From Rhodococcus sp. SGAir0479 (GTDB lineage: Bacteria; Actinomycetota; Actinomycetes; Mycobacteriales; Mycobacteriaceae), in NCBI RefSeq assembly GCF_005484805.1, contig NZ_CP039433.1, forward strand, positions 40,494 to 104,493: a stretch of 64,000 bases of DNA, written 5' to 3'. Below are positions 59,538 through 64,000 of the stretch, one piece after another. The first letter of the stretch is position 1. Each line of letters starts with the position of its first letter. The notes beneath the pieces were generated by a model that was not told where the DNA came from, made no database searches, and saw nothing but the letters and a program-made list of their open reading frames with translations. The position numbers and the translations under genes are program-made.

Positions 59538-60506
59538 TCAGTGCGTGCCGGGCAGATCCACCTCGTCGGGGGCCTTGTCGTCGCGGAGGCCCTTCCAGCT
59601 GGGGTGTCTCAGACTGCCGCCGGTGTACTCGCGGTACTCGACATCACCGACCAGTTCGGGCGAGACCCAGTGCGCGCCCCTGACATCCCGATTCGGTGGA
59701 GGAGCGGATAGCGGGCTCGTGGGCCGCTCGAGTGCGGCCAGCTGTTGGCGGAGCGATCGGCGGAACGCGGTGGTGAATCCGGTACCGACGTGCCCGATGT
59801 ACTTCAAGATCCCGTCGTCGTATGCGCCGAGTAGCAGGGATCCGACACCATTGCGGGCCGCGCCGCTGCCGTCGACCCAGCCCACCACGATCGCCTCTGT
59901 GTTCTTGCGCAGCGGAGTCTTGATCCAGGCCGGTGCCCGCCGGCCCGGCCGGTACGTGGAGTCCACGCGCTTCGCGACCACACCCTCGAGGTGGTGCTCG
60001 CGGGCCAGGTCGAGCATTCGCTCGCCGTCGACGTCCGTCCAGAACGGCGGCACCTGTACGCGCCGCCCCGACATGCCGAGACTGTCGAGCAGCTTCCGCC
60101 GCTCGAGATACGTGAGTGCCGTCGTGGGTTCGCCGTCGAGCGCGAGGACGTCGAAGACGTAGTAGGTGACCGGGAAGTCGTTGCGCAGCTGCACTGTCGG
60201 GCGCACCACGTGCATCCTGCGCTGCAGTCGACTGAACGAAGGCCGGCCCTTGGCATCGAGCGCCACGATCTCCCCGTCGAGGACGACGTCGTGGTCGTCG
60301 ACGGCCTCGCCGATCGGCCCGGTCAGTTCCGGGAACGCGCCGGTGATGTCGTTGCCGTTGCGGCTGAACATCCGGACGCCGCCGCGGTCGGCGTTGGTGA
60401 CGGCGCGTTGTCCGTCCCACTTCATCTCGAATGCCCATCCCTCACCGGCCGGTGGCTCGCCGAGGGTGGCGAGCATCGGCGCCGGGGGAGCCGCCGCGGC
60501 ACTCAT
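59538..60506 (-). CDS. ATP-dependent DNA ligase, LigD/LigC-like
   Basis: 322 residues. EMKWDGQRAV carries the catalytic Lys (ExKxDG), then DGEIVALDAKGRPSFSRLQRR, motif III/IV region DVLALDG, EGVVAKR and the oligonucleotide-binding end RRAPAWIKTPLRKN. This is the ligase module of NHEJ ligase D without polymerase or nuclease domains, as in actinobacterial LigC-type enzymes. ATG 60506 is chosen since the upstream extension has no signal. Confidence 0.88.
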   Translation of the reverse strand: MSAAAAPPAPMLATLGEPPAGEGWAFEMKWDGQRAVTNADRGGVRMFSRNGNDITGAFPELTGPIGEAVDDHDVVLDGEIVALDAKGRPSFSRLQRRMHVVRPTVQLRNDFPVTYYVFDVLALDGEPTTALTYLERRKLLDSLGMSGRRVQVPPFWTDVDGERMLDLAREHHLEGVVAKRVDSTYRPGRRAPAWIKTPLRKNTEAIVVGWVDGSGAARNGVGSLLLGAYDDGILKYIGHVGTGFTTAFRRSLRQQLAALERPTSPLSAPPPNRDVRGAHWVSPELVGDVEYREYTGGSLRHPSWKGLRDDKAPDEVDLPGTH

Positions 60507-60627
60507 AGGCCAGATTCTGCGCGGCCACACTCGCTCGACGCGGCAGAACGGAGAAAGGAAGCTGCAGGCGGTGTGAGGTGGCGCATCCGATAGCGTTCTC
60601 GGTTCAGGTTCTTCGAGAGGTACAGCA

Positions 60628-60792
60628 GTGCAGGTTGGCGATCGTGTCCGCATCCGCCCAGGTGGGGCCTCAGTTTTCACCATCGTCGAGATCAGTGAGG
60701 ACGACGGCCGCTGCCTCATCGAGGCCGTCGACGAGGCCCCCGGCAAGTATCCGTTCCCGATGAAGCCCGAGGACCTGATTCCCGAGGCGTAG
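60628..60792 (+). CDS. 54-residue protein, unknown (too short for usual gene finding)
   Basis: VQVGDRVRIRPGGASVFTIVEI then SEDDGRCLIEAVDEAPGK and YPFPMKPEDLIPEA. The opening VGDRVRIRPGG is the start of a small SH3-like beta barrel (as in hypervariable KOW/SH3 proteins). GAGAGG upstream of GTG 60628. Its stop directly abuts the stop of the next minus-strand gene. Confidence 0.65.
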   Translation: MQVGDRVRIRPGGASVFTIVEISEDDGRCLIEAVDEAPGKYPFPMKPEDLIPEA

Positions 60793-61275
60793 TCACTCCC
60801 GCCCAGGCCGTCTCGCCTGGCGGGCGGCTTCGCGGCGCTGGCGGCGCGCGATCAGCCGTTCCCGGTTCGCGGTGCCGTTGAATATTTCTTCGTTGACCGC
60901 GGTTTCGATGTCGAACGGAGTGCCCGCGAGCCGAAGCTCGGCGAGCTCGAGCAGGAACCGGTCGACCGCGATCCGCATGATCTCCGCCCGCGTCGTGCCG
61001 TGCCGTGTGGCGAGACCGTGGAGTTCGGCAGTGGTCGGTTTGTCGAGGTGCATGTTCACCACCGCGTCGAAGGGTGGCCGTGTCGCTCGATTCTCCTCAC
61101 GCAGACGCGCCGCCGCGCCCAGGCCCTGCTGGTCGGCAATGAGTCGGCGGATCGCGACCCGGATCACCGCGCTGCGCCGCCGCTGCCCGAACGGTTCAGC
61201 AATCGCCCGCAACGCCAGATCAGCATCGGCCGACAGGAACACCCCGACCGGCGGCCCGATCGGAGTCCGCCCCAT
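60793..61275 (-). CDS. Double ribbon-helix-helix protein
   Basis: 160 residues from ATG 61275 (GTG 61290 or 61299 are alternatives with a GGAGAGG further upstream). Two RHH-like units in tandem: ALRAIAEPFGQRRRSAVIRVAIRRLI and, after a linker, MHLDKPTTAELHGLATRHGTTRAEIMRIAVDRFLLELAEL. A basic tail follows. A close relative lies, frameshifted, at 63167-63720. A DNA-binding regulator of plasmid maintenance is likely. Confidence 0.7.
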   Translation of the reverse strand: MGRTPIGPPVGVFLSADADLALRAIAEPFGQRRRSAVIRVAIRRLIADQQGLGAAARLREENRATRPPFDAVVNMHLDKPTTAELHGLATRHGTTRAEIMRIAVDRFLLELAELRLAGTPFDIETAVNEEIFNGTANRERLIARRQRREAARQARRPGRE

Positions 61276-61315
61276 CCCTGACGTCGGCACCCCACCCACG
61301 CACCTCTCCGGTAAT

Positions 61316-61600
61316 TCAGGTCGACGGACGGAGCAGGCGACTCGAGGGCGAGAGGGCGGAGTCGAAGGCGTCGTCGACGGCGTCGAGAGTGCGAGCGACG
61401 CCGTCGAGGCCGTCGCGGGTACGACCGAGGGCATCGGCAGGGGAGAGGGCGTCGCCGAGCGTGTCGACAGCGAGTTCCGTGGCGTCCAGGTCGGCGTACT
61501 CGCGAGAAATCTCGGCGACGGTCCGGCGAACATCACGGAGCGCACCGAGAGCGTCCTGGAGTCGGAAGTACAGGTCGGAGGGCTGGACGGGTTCGCTCAT
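61316..61600 (-). CDS. Helical protein upstream of the double-RHH gene
   Basis: 94 residues: YFRLQDALGALRDVRRTVAEISREYADLDATELAVDTLGDAL. Helical, acidic, about WXG100-like size but without the WxG motif. Unknown; probably in one unit with the gene at 60793. Confidence 0.6.
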   Translation of the reverse strand: MSEPVQPSDLYFRLQDALGALRDVRRTVAEISREYADLDATELAVDTLGDALSPADALGRTRDGLDGVARTLDAVDDAFDSALSPSSRLLRPST

Positions 61601-61744
61601 GGTCGCGTTCCTTCACGTGCCTGTGGGGCGGGAGATGCTGGTCGGCATCTTTCCAGTTCGGTCCGACACCGCCCGCGACCACCACGAGTTCGGTAGTGGC
61701 GTGTAGCCCAAAGCAAGTCAGCATCGCGACCTACACTGCGCGGT

Positions 61745-62104
61745 ATGGGCGCGAGGAAGGTGCCACCCGAGGCGATCGCCGAGGCCGCCGAGGCGGTCGC
61801 GGAGAAGATCGACGTGCTCCTCGAGCGGGCCACCGACACCGTGCTGGGAGCACCGCAGCCCGGATCGGATGCATGGCAGCAGGCGTGGGCCGCCCGCGAT
61901 ACCGACGCCGGCCGCGCCGCACTCGCTCACCGCACTCGGATCAAGGCTGCAATCGCGCAGGCTGCTGGAGTCGACCCGAGCCCCGAACTCGAGCGCGCCC
62001 GACGTGCTGGCATTGTCACTGACGAGCCCACCGCTGAGCCGCCGCCGGAAGGGGCTAAACGGAGACGCCGGCCGGGCGACGAGGACCAGTTGTCGATGTG
62101 GTGA
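61745..62104 (+). CDS. Hypothetical helical protein with a leaderless start
   Basis: 119 residues: EAIAEAAEAVAEKIDVLLERATDTVLGAP then AALAHRTRIKAAIAQAAG and a basic/acidic tail KRRRRPGDEDQLSMW. TACACT at 61732-61737 is 7 nt before ATG 61745, so leaderless. Not recognised. Confidence 0.6.
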   Translation: MGARKVPPEAIAEAAEAVAEKIDVLLERATDTVLGAPQPGSDAWQQAWAARDTDAGRAALAHRTRIKAAIAQAAGVDPSPELERARRAGIVTDEPTAEPPPEGAKRRRRPGDEDQLSMW

Positions 62105-62239
62105 GAGATCGCCGAAACGGCCTCTAACCAGGCAAGATGACATAAGGTAAATTATCGGCGTTTGAATTCGAGTGGCTGACAGTTGGTCCCGACGGACCCC
62201 GGACGACGCCAGGGGTCTGTTGCTCTAGGGTTCCGGCTC

Positions 62240-62695
62240 GTGCAGAGATTGTTTCGTTGCGCCTTCAGACTTCTGGCTCCTCTCACTTCGCAGCAGGCCA
62301 ATTTGGTACTGCCCGCAGTCCGTGCGCTGATGGAGCGAGAGGGGCTGGAGCCGAATTACGGACAGCTCGACCCCGAGGGCGAGGATCAGTGGATGATGTA
62401 CGGCTGGACTGCCGATCTTGACTACGACGTTTTCCTGGATCGCTATCCGGGAGGGTCGATCGAGGTTTGGCAAAAGTCGGTGGAGGAAGCCAGAAAGCAG
62501 TACGGCTCGACTGCCGATCTTGACTATGGCGTATTCCTGGATCGCTATAAGGGAAGGTCGATCTTGGGTTGGGCAGAGTCGGTGGAGGAAGCCGTAAAGC
62601 AGATAGTGGCGGAAGCGAATCCGGTGGCGCGAGCGTCCTGTGAGTGGCGCTTCTCGGATGACGAGGACTTTTATGAGGACGCTTACGACGAGTGA
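62240..62695 (+). CDS. Protein with an internal tandem duplication
   Basis: 151 residues from GTG 62240. TAGGGT lies at 62226-62231, 8 nt upstream. The segment TADLDYDVFLDRYPGGSIEVWQKSVEEARKQ is followed directly by TADLDYGVFLDRYKGRSILGWAESVEEAVKQ, a recent 34-residue duplication (about 62405-62600). Acidic C-terminus. Family not recognised. Confidence 0.65.
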   Translation: MQRLFRCAFRLLAPLTSQQANLVLPAVRALMEREGLEPNYGQLDPEGEDQWMMYGWTADLDYDVFLDRYPGGSIEVWQKSVEEARKQYGSTADLDYGVFLDRYKGRSILGWAESVEEAVKQIVAEANPVARASCEWRFSDDEDFYEDAYDE

Positions 62696-62831
62696 TGCGC
62701 TCGGTCTTTGGGTTGTAGTCGTCGTCGGTCGGGACCACAGCCAGTCGACCTAGGCAGGAGATGGTCGCCGAGCCCTGACACCGGGATCGAGCTGTAGCCG
62801 AGGGCGCCGTGGCCGCGTTCGGGAGGAGCGG

Positions 62832-63170
62832 TCACTGCTCGCCGGCACCGCTCGGCGCGGAACGCTGCCGCCACCAGATGATCGCCGAGGCGGCGAGTAC
62901 GGCCGCGCCGATCCCCGCTGCGATCAGGCCGGCACGGTTCGCATCGCAGTCGGGGAGGTAGAGGTTGCCGGTGTACACGTCGGGTTCCGGCACGGTGAGG
63001 TCCCCTGCGCTGAAGGTCCCCCAAAAGCCGTTCATGCACTCGGAATAGGACTGGGTCTCGTGGCGGTTGAACAGGAGCCCACCGGCGATGAGGACTATGG
63101 CCACGGCCGCGAGGCCAGCAATGGTTCGGCGTGCTGTCGTGGTCACCTGGGGATTGTCACACGAGGTCAT
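62832..63170 (-). CDS. Two-span membrane protein with paired cysteines
   Basis: 112 residues. Hydrophobic segments at about 16-34 and 82-100; the loop between holds SECMNGFWGTF and LPDCDANRAG, so a disulphide outside the membrane is possible. ATG 63170 overlaps the stop of the frameshifted RHH gene (ATGA), giving an operon. Confidence 0.6.
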   Translation of the reverse strand: MTSCDNPQVTTTARRTIAGLAAVAIVLIAGGLLFNRHETQSYSECMNGFWGTFSAGDLTVPEPDVYTGNLYLPDCDANRAGLIAAGIGAAVLAASAIIWWRQRSAPSGAGEQ

Positions 63171-63720
63171 TTCGCCTCGCGGCGTGCAGCTTCCAAACGC
63201 CGGCGCCGCCGGATCAGCCGGTCACGGCTCGCTTCGCCGTTGAATATCTCCGCGTTGACGGCGGTTTCGAGGTCGAACGGTGCACCGGCCAGGCGAAGTT
63301 CGGCCAGCTCGACGAAGAATCGGTCCACCGCGATCCGGATCAACTCGCCCCGAGCGACCCCGACCCGCCGCGCGAGGGTGTCGAGTCGGGCGGTGAGGTC
63401 TGCGTCGAGGTGCATGGCCATCACCTTCGAGAACGCTGGTCGGGTGGCGTGATGCGTTTGCGCGACTGCACGATCGCCGCCAACCCCGCCTGGCGGCTCA
63501 GGAGTCGGCCGATCGCCACCCGGACCACCGCGCTGCGCCGCCGCTGCCCGAACGGCTCGAGATCCGGGCCACGGCGCGCGGGCAGCAGGCCCGCCACCGG
63601 ACCGTCACGCTCGCCGGTCGCGGTGGCCGCGTCGACTGGACACCCGCCGCCACGAGCGCGGCCGCTGCCGCGGCGCCGTTGAGGATTGCGCAGTGAACCT
63701 GCCACCCGGCGGCTCGACAC
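63167..63720 (-). pseudogene. Frameshifted second copy of the double-RHH gene
   Basis: The N-terminal unit (EPFGQRRRSAVVRVAIGRLLSR, frame ending at 63421) and the C-terminal unit (MHLDADLTARLDTLARRVGVARGELIRIAVDRFFVELAELRL, frame 63167-63424) both match the protein at 60793 but lie in different frames. Between them the sequence HATRPAFSKV continues the C-terminal frame upstream and matches ATRPPFDAVV of the relative, so a 1-nt shift lies near 63450-63480. A decayed gene, a programmed frameshift or a sequencing error would all explain it. Confidence 0.7.
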
Positions 63721-64000
63721 ACTGCGCGTTCCCCACCGCTGGTAGCTCGACGCGCCCCTCGCGAAGCGCTCGCCGCATCTCGTCCATCCCGCCCACCCCC
63801 TAGTCAGATTCGCGGACTATGTCCAGAAGGTGCAGTTAACAGGACTGATGGCCGCTGGCTCGCCCAGGTCTGCGTCCCCGCCCGATCGGCCAACGGGCGC
63901 AGCGAACTCGACCTGTGGCTGTGGCTCGACGCCTCACACGTCACTCCCCGAATCGTGTGAGGTGGAACCCGCCGGAGCGCAGCGGGATTGGTCTTCTCCT
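63721..64000. other. No clear gene; possible remnant at the window edge
   Basis: Plus-strand frames near 63855-63960 are open (one reads DGRWLAQVCVPARSANGRSE then ELDLWLWLDASHVTPRIV) but lack a start. It resembles a gene fragment or the end of a gene disrupted upstream. The region also has no hairpin or repeat of note. I see nothing safe to call. Confidence 0.4.

Overview
The window is GC-rich actinobacterial DNA, most like a large conjugative plasmid of Rhodococcus or a close relative (Gordonia, Dietzia, Nocardia). The signs are mycothiol-era arsenate reductases, a cutinase, a MAB_1171c-like membrane protein, an EspR-like regulator, many GTG starts, several apparently leaderless promoters, and a mixture of transfer, partition, replication and stability genes with no chromosomal housekeeping genes. 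The genus is inferred from gene content, not proven.

Layout. (1) 1-8.4 kb: the C-terminal part of a giant SNF2-type helicase, a VbhA/Fic toxin-antitoxin pair, a DUF4192 gene and a small reverse cluster with an HNH nuclease. (2) 8.4-14 kb: a candidate oriT of paired inverted repeats, a MobF (TrwC/TraI-type) relaxase-helicase and its partner gene. (3) 14.1-18.6 kb: an arsenic island: arsR, acr3, arsC, an ArsO-like flavoprotein, a second arsC-like gene, then arsI and a second arsR transcribed divergently. (4) 18.6-38.8 kb, all on the minus strand: a type IA topoisomerase and a long, tightly overlapping operon for an actinobacterial type IV secretion/conjugation machine (TraG/VirD4 coupling ATPase, VirB4-like ATPase, VirB6-like membrane protein, SCO6880-like protein, a three-domain peptidoglycan hydrolase, lipoproteins, small membrane proteins, two degenerate P-loop proteins, secreted proteins and a cutinase). 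(5) 38.9-42.1 kb: two HTH regulators and a minus-strand operon of IrrE-like metalloprotease, MAB_1171c-like membrane protein and PAP2-like phosphatase. (6) 42.4-50.1 kb: ParA, an RHH-type partner, a dense GTTGCAAC-type repeat array (candidate centromere), a DUF2637 protein, a candidate replication initiator and small membrane proteins. (7) 50.1-64 kb: accessory genes: a SLATT-like mobilome protein, a lone DnaB N-terminal domain, a degenerate serine recombinase, a chain of very short Trp-rich ORFs, a ParB-like protein, a BrnT/BrnA-like pair, a LigD-like ligase and a double-RHH protein with a frameshifted relative.

Cross-cutting signals. A 276-bp element occurs twice in direct orientation (5596-5871 and 54234-54509) and folds into nested stems. 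A common promoter/hairpin/Shine-Dalgarno leader precedes at least five scattered genes, including the topoisomerase. Several genes have a TANNNT box 6-8 nt before the start codon, as in leaderless transcripts. Together with the parS-like repeats, these suggest a plasmid-wide regulatory layer beneath the annotated genes.

All functions come from reading motifs by eye; no database search or alignment was run.
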